From: Liopterus haemorrhoidalis
Taxonomy: Eukaryota; Arthropoda; Insecta; Coleoptera; Dytiscidae
DNA: 64,000 nt
Assembly: GCA_963971575.1 (NCBI GenBank)
Contig: OZ020611.1
Coordinates: 203,036,419 to 203,100,418, forward strand
Direction: 5' to 3'
This document shows positions 10,750 through 21,122 of the stretch, one piece after another. Within the stretch, counting starts at the first letter, position 1, and the number at the start of each line of letters is the position of its first letter. Below the pieces are notes generated by a model that ran no database searches, had not been told where the DNA came from, and saw only the letters and a list, made by a program, of their open reading frames with translations. The translations under genes and the position numbers were made by a program.

Positions 10750-11584
10750 AAATTGATGTGAAGTGTGAATATTCACACATTTCAGGGTTTTGCAGGTATA
10801 TAATAAGTGAAGGCGGTATGCTGAGTGTGTAGGACAAATTTTACTTTGTAGTAATCACGGCAAAATGAACGATATTTTTAAAATAATTTATCGTCTGTTA
10901 ATCATATAATAAGACTGGTTATTAAATTCACGCTCTTAAAAATTAAATACAACATTTGACAAAATATAACTAGAATTTTGACAAAATAATTTCAATATAA
11001 TGCAAAAAAAAAACAGAAAAAATACAATTCACCCGTACTCGAACTCGAAACCCTTCGTTTCCAGCGGATTTTAGCTTACGACACCAGTGCTCTAGCCCAT
11101 TGCGCTATCGCACGCCTTGCATGTGAGTGTCTTACATTGGTATAACTTTTGTACTTTGTGAACCAAAAACCACAAAAAATGCGTTATTTTCCGAAAACAT
11201 AATTCCTGTTGTACTATTTCAGTTCACACCAATATACATTACTTAGAATTTTTTTAGATTTTGAGTTTAAACCATCTGGGCTACAGGGTGTGAGACAAAA
11301 ATTTTTTTGCACAATTTTGGCAAAAATCGCATCAAAATAATTTATTTTGCAAAAATAAAAATTTGATCGTTAATCCACGTACTAAGGGCTTTCATTTGAT
11401 ACCCTACTCAAAATTTAAAAAAAATATTTTTGTTTTCGGTGAGCACATATTTGTTTATATTTTTAGGGGGGTATGTTTTTTAGAAGTTTTAGTATTTTTC
11501 CTATGTGCGGGTCAAAGAGTTGTATAAGCATGCCAAATTTCAACTCTCTAGGTTTAGCTGTTTGGCTACAATTTTTACCGAACG

Positions 11585-11619
<35 letters not shown>

Positions 11620-11671
11620 GACAAAATGACGGTATAAGGGTTTTTTGGTCATACCTACAAAACCCTAAAAA
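10750..11671 (-). repeat. Dispersed Helentron/HINE-like repeat, copy 2 (near complete)
   Basis: In element sense (minus) it begins TTTTTAGGGTTTTGTAGGTA, has a (TCTG)n tract (11585-11619), the body, a tRNA-like module (11031-11116) and a T-rich tail. It ends with ACCTGCAAAACCCTGAAATG followed by the short palindrome GTGTGAATATTCACAC. The two end motifs are inverted relative to each other. Sub-terminal inverted repeats, a GTCT-type microsatellite and a 3' palindrome are the published hallmarks of Helentron-derived non-autonomous elements. Confidence 0.65.
11031..11116 (-). other. tRNA-like pol III promoter module in repeat copy 2
   Basis: On the minus strand TAGCGCAATGGG (11096-11107) matches the A-box consensus fully. 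GTTCGAGTACGG (11033-11044) resembles the B box about 52 bp later. The D-arm text (ATAGCGCAATGGGCTAGAGC) is tRNA-like, but acceptor-stem pairing is poor. It is best read as a tRNA-derived SINE head rather than a working tRNA gene. Confidence 0.6.
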
Positions 11672-12299
11672 TAGACAAAATAAATCATAACAATTGTATC
11701 ATTGAATAATAACATATAATTATGTTTACAATTATGAACAAGTAGTTAGGAATTATACAGAAGCAGAAAAACAATAACTAGCAGAAATAATTATTTATTA
11801 AGAAGTGGACTAACATATAACATAATATTTACTAATTTGGTTTAAAAAAATATAACGTCAGTTTCCTATCTATTTCTTTCTTTATCTATGCTACTATCAC
11901 ACCCCAAAACAAAGCATTTAACACCCATTTTACGTATTGAACAATGAAATTATAAAATTACAGAATAACTACGCACAAAATATAACAATTAAAAAAACGC
12001 TTAATGCTAATGACAGAAAACGATTTTGACACTAATTACAGATTTTGACGCTAATGACAGAAGCCGTAAAAGGCAACATCCTGTCATGCGCGTAGCTATA
12101 GCGACTGGTAGCGACTGGGGCGCTATTCGTGTTGGGTTATGGAACGTAATATGGTTTTCGTTGTGCCAATAGAGTTTCACCCCCTGACTATAAGCAAATG
12201 GTCTACTACGGTCATAATATAACAATCCCATAAGTAATCATAGCAACCGTTTTCTAACTATTTGGTTATAGTTAACTAAGCTTTCGGAACCCGCCCTTA

Positions 12300-12844
12300 A
12301 TTGTCAGAATTATTTTTACAATCACAATGAATATGCAAGAATTACCCAAATATATCGAGAGAAATGCACAAAAAGCAACAGAAAGTTTATTACCACTTGA
12401 ATCTAAACAGAGATATGAAAAATAATACGAAACCTTTAGACTATGTCAATCAAAAAATAAGGTACCGGCCGTAAATGCTACTAATATTTGTTAAGTGCGT
12501 AATGAGACAGCATTATGGATTCATAATGCTCCAGTTGTTATGCATCTGTTTAAATTTCTCGTATCCTAGGCATTATGACCAAATAACAGCGAAGTAAAAA
12601 ATAAAAATACATAAAGAAATATTTATTTTAAGGATTTCGTGGGTAAATCCAAGAAATCCATCTCTCATAAGTCTGCCTGTCTGTATAGTAGAAATGTTGA
12701 CGACAGTAGTACTTAGCTGTTAATTTACAGATAGCTAACAGGGAACAGGTTAATTTAAGCACAATACGTTTTTATTTTATTAAAATGGGAGTAGATATTT
12801 GCGACATTCTTGAATTTTTATGCGCTACACATGTTTGAGGTGTA
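12300..12844. other. No recognisable feature
   Basis: AT-rich DNA between the Harbinger-type element and a tandem duplication. No coding or paired-terminus signal was seen. Confidence 0.5.
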
Positions 12845-13545
12845 TAACAGAAACATCTTGCGAAAATTTGGACTTAATATTAACTTTACCTCCATTTTTT
12901 TTTAGGAAAACTAATAAAATTATAATGCTATCTATTTAAGATATCTATCTTTGTCGTTTCTTAAATGACATACACTACAATTTGTTCTGCTTTTATAGTT
13001 TTTCATAACTTCCGTCGACACTATAACTAAAATTTAACATTAAAATACAGGTAATAAGTTCAAACTCCACTGCAATATTTAATACAATAATTTGGCCACC
13101 TTTAGCGTATTTGACAGTGCCATTTATTAATACCTAGTGAGTGACAATCATTGTTCTACGTTATTATCTCGCGTAAATTTTATCACTTTTTTAATTTGTA
13201 TATAGATCCATTTTAGGGTGGGGAGTCTAAAAAATATATTAAAAACCGTAGGTTTCTATCTCTAATCCTTCAACAACAGAAATATCTCGTTAAAATTTGG
13301 ACTTATTAACTATACCTCCATTTTTCTTAGAAAAAGTAAAAAATAACTAAGATACCTATCTTTGTCTATTCTTAAATAATAGCCAAAAACACTACTTTGT
13401 TCTGCTTTTATAATTTTTAGCAACTTCTATCAATATTGTAACAAAACTTCAACACTAAAATATACGTAATAACTTCAAACTGTACTGCAGTATTTAGTAT
13501 AATAATGTGACCACCAGCTAGCATATTCGAGCGTGTCACTTCTCA
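12845..13545 (+). repeat. Diverged direct duplication, two ~270-bp copies
   Basis: 12845-13115 and 13275-13545 align along their length. Landmarks in both are AAATTTGGACTTA, ACCTCCATTTTT, TATCTATCTTTGTC-like, TTTGTTCTGCTTTTATA and CTGCA(A/G)TATTTA. The copies are separated by about 430 bp start to start. Neither is coding. Confidence 0.7.
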
Positions 13546-14344
13546 ATTATACTTCTGGTTGCAGAACCTCCATTAGAGGTTTCCACGACCGGCCACTGCT
13601 TTACAGGATCAATAATATTCACAATTCACAATAAAAATATTGACAGTATTTTTGACCGGCATAGATATTGATGTATTGAAGCAAATATTGACAAAAATTT
13701 AGATTTTTTGAAATCTAACCTTCAATATCGGAGAGTGGTGGTTACATTGACAATAACATTGATCGTGTGGTAGTAAGCATCAATATTTTCATCAATATTA
13801 AAGTTCAGTTTAGTAAATGCGCAATGGAAACTGTATCTCATCTATCCAATGCATCTGTAACTGGATGAACTTGTAATTAGATGACTTAGAAGATCATGTT
13901 AATGAATCAAAAACTGAAACTGGACGTAAACAACCCTAAAACTTTATTAATCATTATGAAAGTTTTCCGGAACTATAGAACTCATCCAGCATATATGAAC
14001 AAAAACAAACGTAATGTTGGTCACGACAAGTTTCTAGAACCATGTAAATTAAGCCAAATGCTACGCAGGAGGAGCTGTAGACAATTAGTTCTTTAGCCCT
14101 TTGTGTTCACGCTGTGGAGAGACACATAAAATAATTTTTACTCAGATGCCTGGTGAGTCCAGGAAAAAATTTGCAATTAAGAATGTGACTGTAATGGTTC
14201 CAATTTGGTGCAAAATATTAATGTTTGCTTAGTTTTAATTAAATAAATACTAAAGATATTTCGATTTTCATATTATCTAAAAACGTAACCTATAAATATA
14301 TCTTCGAATCCATATTTATATGTTTATAAAAACATTATTCTATA
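13546..14344. other. Mostly featureless; possible transposon edge near 13600
   Basis: TTCCACGACCGGCCACTGC near 13585-13600 resembles the complement of a hAT terminus (CAGTGGCCGG), but no partner was identified. The 66-codon frame at 13896-14096 is not recognised. Confidence 0.4.
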
Positions 14345-14352
14345 ATATAAGG

Positions 14353-14496
14353 CAGAGTTTCCCAAACTTTTTGAGCCGTGGAGAACACTCACGAGAGAAA
14401 TTCGTCGCGGAGCACTATCGTTGCTATATACATAGCAACACTAGTAGTTCACGGAGCACTAGTAGACGCTCGCGGAGTACAGTTTGGGAAACTCTG
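14353..14496. mobile_element. hAT MITE, 144 bp
   Basis: Both ends read inward CAGAGTTTCCCAAACT. A perfect 8-bp duplication ATATAAGG occurs at 14345-14352 and 14497-14504. The interior is GC-richer than the surroundings and contains repeats of CGCGGAG(C/T)AC. Non-coding. Confidence 0.9.
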
Positions 14497-14681
14497 ATAT
14501 AAGGTATATACATATATTAGTATATAGTTATCAAAGATTGAATTTTTTGCTCCAAAATTGAAAATATTCACAAAATTAAAGTAACAAAAGTAATGACACA
14601 TGTATTTTAAAACTTCCAAAAAAATCCAAAGGAAACCGTTGCCAGATGGCAGCACATGTATGTGACGCCACACTAATATGG

Positions 14682-14850
14682 TCTATTATCTATAAAAATT
14701 ATCTGAAATTACAGATAAAGATAATGAAAATACCTATCTAAATGAGATAATAGATAAAAATGTAAAACAGTATCTAAAAAAGATGGTAGATAATAATATG
14801 TCATCTAAATGCATTATCTAGATAAAATTATCTAGATAATGATAAACACT
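14682..14850. repeat. GATA/TATC-dense tract
   Basis: More than a dozen GATA or TATC words occur in about 170 bp, including TTATCTAGATAATGATAA near 14828. This could be a degenerate microsatellite or a chance cluster of GATA-factor sites. There is no gene nearby to support regulation. Confidence 0.45.
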
Positions 14851-14904
14851 GGGTGAGTCTAGGTTGTAACCACTGTGGGGAACCTATATATAAATAATAT
14901 GAAA

Positions 14905-15967
14905 TGTCACGGTTGGCTGATTTATTTGAATATAATATTGATATTATTCATTTGTACTTACTCTCGTCCCTCAAACTCTAGGTCTCCCTCACTTGACTGG
15001 CGAGCGCATCAAGTCTGGACCCCCCCATTATGTTCGCTAGCTGCTTGCTATGATTCTCAGGAAGAAATTAAGGGTTGTTGAATTAAAATCAACATTTTAA
15101 CTAACCTACTTTAATTACGATTACGGTTTAGTATTTACATTATTTACACTAGACTTACAATTACGTTGTTAACAGATAATCCAAGTGAGACACGCATTCA
15201 CAAACACTAGACACTCTTTACACCAAAACACTAATTTACCAAATAACCAATTGTCTCTCACATGTTTCTGAATCTTGTCTCTCCATCTCTTTAGCTGGGC
15301 ACTACACTAACATTCATACGGAATTACTTGTTACGCGACCGAACACTCTAAATATCTTTAACCCATTATGGATAAAATCTCACTCCCTCAAACACGTCTT
15401 AACTCAATGACTTTACCAACAGAACTCTAAAACATTATCTTAACCTTACGACGGTTTAAGCCCAACTTCTTTAACATCTCCTAACGTTATGACGGTTTAA
15501 AATCAACTACCCTGATGACTGCCCTGAGCGGCTTGCATTGCCCAACTGTTAAAACTCATTTCACACCCTCTTGAACTGTCCGTCTTGTAATATCTTAAAA
15601 TTCACAATTTATTGGTGATAACTCTGATAAGTATACCATTAGAAAATAACCCAAATATAATATTTATATTTCAGACAAATATTAATTAATATTTATTTGC
15701 ATATGGTCGGCATATATTTTTTCACATTAGTTATCTGTTAAGAATTTACGATTCACTTTTCATGTTAAGTTTACAAGAGTCTTAAAGTACAATAATAAAC
15801 AAGTCTACCCTTATCTTAAATACCCTAAAGTCACTAGATTATACAAAGTAGCGCAAGCCTTTGAAGAAGCCGACAGACCCCAGAGTTTGATTGGCAACAT
15901 TGGTTTCCCTGTTAAGCAAACTAAAGCAGCAATTTTACGTTCTTAAGTTTGCGTCTGCGCTGTCACA
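14905..15967. repeat. Possible solo LTR, G-poor on the plus strand
   Basis: The segment starts TGTCACGG and ends GCTGTCACA. Between 15080 and 15600 the plus strand is strikingly poor in G, a bias common in LTRs. No target duplication or second copy was found in the window, so the call is tentative. Confidence 0.25.
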
Positions 15968-16109
15968 TCTCCCTCTCTCGCTCTCATTTAATAACCTTCT
16001 TTGTCAGCGGTTTGAATATTTAATGTTAAGTTTCATTTAAATTTATATAATATATAAATAAAAAATATAAGTTGAAAAATAAAAAAAAAATGAAATTGTA
16101 CCAAAATTT

Positions 16110-16410
16110 TGTTATTCGCGATTGCAAATAACAGTGAGACATATGGTGGTGACTGGCTAAATTAAACAGAAGCGTATATTTGGATAATATTTGTAGCGTG
16201 TTGTGCTGCAGTTTATGAGAATTAAGAAGTATTTTAAAATATAGTGACTTAAATACAGTGCTTTTTTGCCGAAATATTGTTTGAACAGATATGTGTTAAG
16301 AAAAAACTTATATGCTTCTAATTATATGGACATATACGCTTCTCGTCCACCATCAGCTGTTGTACGCAGCGCCGCCAACGTTAGTTTCAGTCGCGAATAG
16401 TGCATCTTTG
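16110..16410 (+). mobile_element. Mariner 3' fragment
   Basis: It aligns in reverse with 50690-50960, the 3' end of the mariner at 50610-51720. Landmarks are AATAACAGTGAGA, AATTAAACAGAAGCGTATAT, CAACACGCTACAAATATT-like and AGTCGCGAATAGTG. Similarity ends after GTCGCGAATAGTGCAT. Confidence 0.65.
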
Positions 16411-16614
16411 GTTAAAAGTATCGTGATTACAATGTTTAAAATAAAAATTATTGGTAGTACTAGTTTCTTATTTTTGTACTGTTGGAATCAATGAAAATCA
16501 TTTCTGTTGGCGACATTTTTAGCCCCAGTATGGCCGCCGTTGCGCTACTTTATATAATCTAGTGACTTTAAAATATCCTTTTTAAAAAATAGAATATTTT
16601 ATCATTGAACATTT

Positions 16615-16700
16615 TTTGAAAAATATATTTTGAATATTTTGAAAAGCAATAAACAGTTTGTTCCAAAAAACTTTCTTAGTTTTTGTTAAAACTTAAAATG
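16615..16700 (+). mobile_element. Solo 3' end of the 3032-4308 mariner family
   Basis: TATTTTGAAAAGCAATAAAC, then TTCTTAGTTTTTGTTAAAAC and TTAAAATGTAGCC follow the same order as 4225-4305 of the full-length mariner. Only the 3' tail and inverted repeat remain. Confidence 0.65.
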
Positions 16701-17464
16701 TAGCCGGCGTATGTTAACATAATTATATAATTTGTTTCTTAAAAATGTTAGGAAATTAAATCAGGCGCCAAAGGATTAACAACAAACTACCGCAAGGAAT
16801 CGAAAAAGATCATATGATCTAAACGAAGTGTAGTTAATACTGATAAGATCTACCAGTTTTCTTGATGGGTATTTCACTCCTTGTATTTTTTTTTTTTCTT
16901 TTTGGCGTCAGAGAAAAAATGTAACTTGTGAATATAGTTCTCGTTTTTTAAGCCATTTTTTCATACAACGTTCCGCTTAACCGTTCTCTTCATTCCTATA
17001 AATGTTATTAAAGCTAAACACGCTTCAGCTTTTTCGTCCATTATGGAAGTTCGTTCACTCTGTACTGTACACAAAAATAAATTGAAAACATTGATTATGA
17101 TTGAAAATATTCGACTAAATATAAGACTAAAATTTTTTAGTTTGCAGTTGTACTCATTTTTTGATTAATATTTCATTTACTTTATAGTAATTATTTATAT
17201 AAAAATAAAAAGAAGAACAATAGAAGATACATTGTTTTAACAATTGTTTTAACGTTGAGTAACAATTATTTTGTCCTTAGAAGTTTAAAAAAAATAAAAA
17301 TAAAAATAAAATAAACTGGCAACATATATATAAAAATCGAGCGAAATTTCAAGAAAAATGTTAAACACCGAACGATATAATCTTACAATTGAATTAAAAG
17401 GGGAAAATATCAGACAAAAATGAATAACTATTTGTACCGCGTTTACAGCCGACAACGTCTCCAA
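16701..17464. other. No recognisable gene
   Basis: AT-rich DNA with T-runs near 16880. The 63-codon open frame at 17285-17476 (minus) is aromatic-rich low complexity and is not supported. Confidence 0.5.
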
Positions 17465-17466
17465 TA

Positions 17467-18059
17467 CCCTTTTCACACTAGAACTTTAAGATGTTAAAGT
17501 GAATGTATCTTTAAACGCTAATGTGAAACCGTATGGCCTTCTCTAAATACAAGCAATATTTAAGACAGAGATCTGCGTCTTAAACATCGTCCGCATTGCC
17601 AATTTAATTTCTATTATAAAAAAATACTCCTTGAATTGGTGCTGTCAACATTTTATATTATCATAAACAAGAATACTGTATTATATCGACGTTATAAGAA
17701 GTTTATACTTATTGTTATAATAAAATTATTTATTTTAATAATGTGTTTAATAAAATACAGAGCTACAATAATTGAGATAAAATGTATCGACTTACATGTT
17801 AATACAGGTGTAATATATTCTTTATTGTAGTGTCTTTATTTTAGAATGAAATGAAATATCCATATTTGTTTATAATAATTCAAAATGTGCGTCTGCGCAG
17901 ACAGTTCAAAACTGGTAATTTCATGACGGTAACTTAAGGACAAAATTACTGTAGCTGATGACAGCACCAGAGATTTAAACATCAAGTGTGAAAGCATACC
18001 GATGTTAAACATCGGTGAACTTTAAGTTCACTCGTCTTAAAGTTCTAGTGTGAAAAGGG
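17467..18059. mobile_element. 593-bp MITE with TA target
   Basis: Inverted ends CCCTTTTCACACTAGAACTT are identical at both sides for about 26 bp. TA flanks at 17465-17466 and 18060-18061. The right side contains further small palindromes (GATGTTAAACATC, GAACTTTAAGTTC). Non-coding. Confidence 0.85.
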
Positions 18060-18096
18060 TACAAGAAAGAAGCGTTATGGGAAGAAACCATTAGAG

Positions 18097-18846
18097 CAGC
18101 GTTTCCCAAAGTGTGTTCCGCGGAACCCCAGGGTTCCGCGATAAAATTTAGGGGTTCCGCGGGACAGGGTGATCTTTATATCTCTCTTATTTCATAAAAA
18201 TAAATATTTAAAAAAATAATAATAATTTAAGATTAGTTAAAAATTTATTCAACAAAAATACAAAAAACCAGAAAAAACAACTTTCTGGTCTGACATATAT
18301 GACGAATATCCTCATTTATCTAAAAGGGCTATTCGGTTTTTGTTACCCTTTGCAAGTATGTACATGTGTGAAGCTAGATTTTCAAAATACGCTGATACAA
18401 AAACGAAATATCGCAGCAAACTAAATGCTGCACCAGATATGCGAATTCGATTATCCAATATTATACCAAATTTTGAAAGGATTTTAGAATTCAAAAAGCA
18501 AAAACATGCTTCGTATTAAACCTAGCTGTATTATCAAAGAGTCTCACACTTATATGAAAAATATAAATATAAAAGGCAAATTTAGCTCGCTTCTTTCATG
18601 ATTTTTTTTTTTTACTCTTAATGTTCTAATTTTTAGGAATACAATGAAAATGACTACTAATTTATAAACTCTTAATTTTCTATCATATTTATAAAAGGCA
18701 AAAATTTGCAGTAATGTAATTATTTTTTTTTTTTTTTTTTTTTCTTGTGTTTAAAGTTTTATCAAAAATGTGGTCAATAAAAGGGTTCCGTAATTTTTTG
18801 AATAGCACATAGAGGTTCCGCGACAAAATAAGTTTGGGAACCACTG
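18097..18846 (+). mobile_element. hAT element, internally deleted, 750 bp
   Basis: Ends are CAGCGTTTCCCAAAGTG and, complemented, CAGTGGTTCCCAAACTT. Both carry GGTTCCGCG tracts. A perfect 8-bp duplication CATTAGAG occurs at 18089-18096 and 18847-18854. It encloses the 3' part of a plus-strand transposase. Confidence 0.9.
18268..18519 (+). pseudogene. hAT transposase C-terminus (ZBED/FAM200-like)
   Basis: An open stretch reads FWSDIYDEYPHLSKRAIRFL, then FASMYMCEARFSKYADTKTK, RSKLNAAPDMRIRLSNIIP and FKKQKHASY before TAA. This is the hAT dimerisation region, close to ZBED5/FAM200-type proteins. It is stop-free over 83 codons, so the decay is recent, but the N-terminal catalytic part is deleted. 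Confidence 0.8.
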
Positions 18847-18874
18847 CATTAGAGAGTATGGATAAGACTTATAG

Positions 18875-19082
18875 CAGCGGTTCTTAACCGGGGGGTCCCG
18901 AAATTAAAAGAAAAAATTAAATTTTTACCAGTTTTTGCTTTTAAAATTACAATAAACTTAATTATTAAACAATAAATTATTAAGAACATTTAAAATATTA
19001 TTTCAAAAATTTTCTTGGGTGGTCTAGAAAATATTTTAGGCTAGTTGGGGGGTCCCGAGTATAAAAAGGTTAAGAACCACTG
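18875..19082. mobile_element. hAT MITE, 208 bp
   Basis: Ends are CAGCGGTTCTTAACCGG and, complemented, CAGTGGTTCTTAACCTT, each followed inward by GGTCCCGA. A perfect 8-bp duplication ACTTATAG occurs at 18867-18874 and 19083-19090. Non-coding. It lies 20 bp after the previous hAT's duplication. Confidence 0.9.
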
Positions 19083-19094
19083 ACTTATAGAGTT

Positions 19095-19270
19095 GGAATA
19101 TTGTATGCTAGGGTGACCATTTTCTTAAGAAAGCACTGCGGGACGGAGCAAAACAAAAAAAAGGTCCTCATCTCCCAATTCCAAGTGAAGAGCAAAAAAA
19201 AAAGTTCCTCACCTCCCAAATCCAAGTGAAGAGCAAAAAAAAAATGGTTCTCGCCTCCCAATTCGAGGCT
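19095..19270 (+). repeat. Truncated MITE with 42-bp GGTCCTCACCTCCC minisatellite
   Basis: It begins CTAGGGTGACCATTTT, then has three imperfect ~42-bp units built on AAAGGTCCTCATCTCCCAAT ... CAAGTGAAGAGC. The same unit recurs inside elements at 35449, 44821, 55992 and 58414. The right end is replaced by LINE sequence. Confidence 0.65.
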
Positions 19271-19923
19271 TAAACATTAATGGAGAATCTAAACCACGTT
19301 TACCTTTTACCGACGATTTACTTTTAATTACTGATGGCTGAGGTGAAATGCATCAAATTAATGACCAATGTAATGACAAATTTAGTGTTGAGTGGTAATC
19401 TATCAATCTCGAGCAGACCTATCGATCAAGTGTCTCACTACAAATACCTGGGACACGAAATCCCTATCGGCTGTGACAACCAAACCCTAGAGATTAATAA
19501 AAAAAATTAGTTTGGAATGGTCAGCCATGAAAAATTAAGGCACATTTTAAAACATAATCTGCTTCGAGAGAAAGGTGTTTGATCAATGTATTGCCAGTTT
19601 TCACCTATGGTGCTAAAACTCTCTTCCTCATGCGAAAATCTGCGGAAAAACTACGCGTCACACAAAGATCCATGAAAAGAGCGATAATTGGTGTTACACT
19701 TTTGGATCCAAAAACAAGTTTGTGGATCAGACAGCATACAAAAATTTGGGACATAATTCATTTCATTCAGAAACACAATTCATTCATTCAGAAACATTTC
19801 ATGTCTGAAGTGGCAGCGGGCAGACCACGTTATTAAAGCCACCCAAAGATGGTAGATGGACAAGGAAAAATGTGTTTGGAATTGTGGTCTAGAGACAGTA
19901 CTAAACACCGAGCAGACCTCTTA

Positions 19924-20556
19924 AGGTAGCCATACACGGTGAGGATTTCCTCAAGGAAAAAGCCTCAAGGAATTCCTTGAGGAATTCTGTACCGAACCCT
20001 CGCCCACACACGGAGAGGATTGGCCTCAAGGAAAAGGCCTTGAGGACCACAACTTAGGCTTGTGCGTAGAATCAGCAGATGCTCCTGATTTCATCGATTC
20101 CTTAATTTTTTATTATCTTTTCGGAGAGCGCTTATGATATTGTTTATTTTTTTAATTACGTCATATTTTGTAGCTTTCGCGTCCACTTCTTTTATTTTTT
20201 CCAATAATTTCGCGTACGCAGCCTCCTTTTTATTTCTATCATGGTATTCTTTAGAACTTACTTGCCACAAGCAAGGTTCATTTTCATACATTAGTATGAA
20301 TTCCGATAAAAATTCTCTAGACATGACTAAATAAATTCGACACTCACTTTACAAATCCTCAAGGCTTACTGTCGACAGCACACACACGGTAGTAAGAGTC
20401 TGGCCTCAAGGCTGAAATATGATTTTTGTTCGGGATTTTTTGGCTTCAAGTACCGGCCGCGGCCTCACGGACGCCGCCATACACGGTGAGGATTTCCTCA
20501 AGGCTTGGACTGTTCAGGTCAAACCTTGAGGAAATCCTCCCCGTGTATGGCTACCT
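19924..20556 (-). mobile_element. Short PIF/Harbinger element carrying a MADF ORF
   Basis: Ends are AGGTAGCCATACACGGTGAG and, complemented, AGGTAGCCATACACGGGGAG, with TTA duplications at 19921-19923 and 20557-20559. Only 633 bp long. The motif GCCATACACGGTGAGGATTT also occurs at 20486, facing the right terminus, so the right end is a fold-back of about 70 bp. GGCCTCAAGG/CCTTGAGG motifs cluster at both ends. Confidence 0.85.
20091..20324 (-). CDS. MADF-domain protein fragment of a Harbinger element
   Basis: A 77-residue frame starts MSREFLSEFILMYENEPCLW, then QVSSKEYHDRNKKEAAYAKL and KINNIISALRKDNKKL. The spacing of L..Y..P.LW, Y.(D/N)...K..A and the final basic helix is that of a MADF (Myb/SANT-like) DNA-binding domain. 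Harbinger elements encode such a protein as partner of the DDE transposase; here no transposase remains. The frame ends soon after the domain, so it is either C-terminally truncated or a mini-protein. It shows no internal stop. Confidence 0.7.
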   Translation of the reverse strand: MSREFLSEFILMYENEPCLWQVSSKEYHDRNKKEAAYAKLLEKIKEVDAKATKYDVIKKINNIISALRKDNKKLRNR

Positions 20557-20844
20557 TTACCCTGTGGACTGATGATAACAAGAGACTGGTCAGCAATTGA
20601 CTGCAGGAGGCAAAGGACTGAGAGGATTGGAGATGCAAAGGGGAAGCCTATGTTTTCAGTGGATGTTAGTGGATGTCAGTGGCTGACAAATAATAATAAT
20701 AATGATGTATATACTGCACTTTTAATTGCATGTAGGAAAAAAATTGTTAGGTATCAAGTGAAAATTGGCTATTACAAAAATTACTGGACTAAAAGCGATT
20801 TCAGTATTTTTTACTTTGTCGCGATTCTTGCCCTAACTCAGAGG

Positions 20845-21110
20845 GGTCTAAAAATCTAAAAACATTCAGAGCAATGCACATTAAAATGGTACAAATGAAA
20901 TTTTTGATCAGATTATGTTTTCAAAATATATCGATTTTATTGAAATTATTGCTAGTGAGGTATTAAATTAGTTTTTTATACTTAAATTAACAAACGTAAA
21001 TTTATTTAAAAAAAAAAAGTTATTTTGACGCGGTCACTTAATAGATATTCACGAAACCCTGAAATGTGTAAAAATTCATGCGCCACATCCATTATTTTAT
21101 TTTAAGCAAC
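20845..21110 (+). repeat. Dispersed Helentron/HINE-like repeat, copy 3 (partial)
   Basis: It carries AGAGGGGTCTAAAAATCTAA, GAAATTTTTGATCAGATTAT and the 3' block TTCACGAAACCCTGAAATGT followed by GTGTAAAAATTCATGC. The 5' half with the (TCTG)n tract is missing. A solo LTR begins 12 bp later. Confidence 0.65.
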
Positions 21111-21122
21111 TTTTATCACATA

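Larger units (their letters stand above)
10479..12296. mobile_element. Harbinger-type element with nested repeat
   Basis: Termini are GGGCCGGTTTCTGAAAGCTT and, complemented, GGGCGGGTTCCGAAAGCTTA; about 30 bp are shared. TTA duplications lie at 10476-10478 and 12297-12299, as in PIF/Harbinger. A sub-terminal block (10511-10570) recurs inverted at 11833-11890, so a second end or partial duplication lies inside. A dispersed Helentron-like repeat fills 10750-11671. No transposase was seen; the open frame at 12007-12231 is unrecognised. Confidence 0.65.
19320..20705 (+). pseudogene. RTE-like LINE ORF C-terminus, split by a Harbinger element
   Basis: Pieces seen are VSHYKYLGHEIPIGCDNQTL, VLPVFTYGAKTL with KLRVTQRSMKRAIIGVTLLD and IRQHTKIWDI, followed after the insertion (19924-20556) by a tail resembling WRRxGEAYVQQW and a (TAA/AAT)n 3' end near 20692-20703. 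This order matches the post-RT region and 3' end of HmRTE-type insect LINEs. Stops and frameshifts are present. Confidence 0.75.

Noticed and set aside
11031..11116. A functional tRNA gene (also considered at 2963-3031 and 60003-60083)
   Set aside because: A/B boxes are present, but acceptor and T-arm pairing is poor and the modules lie inside repeats. Kept only as tRNA-like modules.
18312..18494. Minus-strand 60-codon frame in the hAT at 18097-18846
   Set aside because: The opposite strand encodes a clear hAT C-terminus, so this is its shadow.
20134..20334. Plus-strand 66-codon frame opposite the MADF gene
   Set aside because: Antisense shadow of the MADF frame; hydrophobic by composition only.
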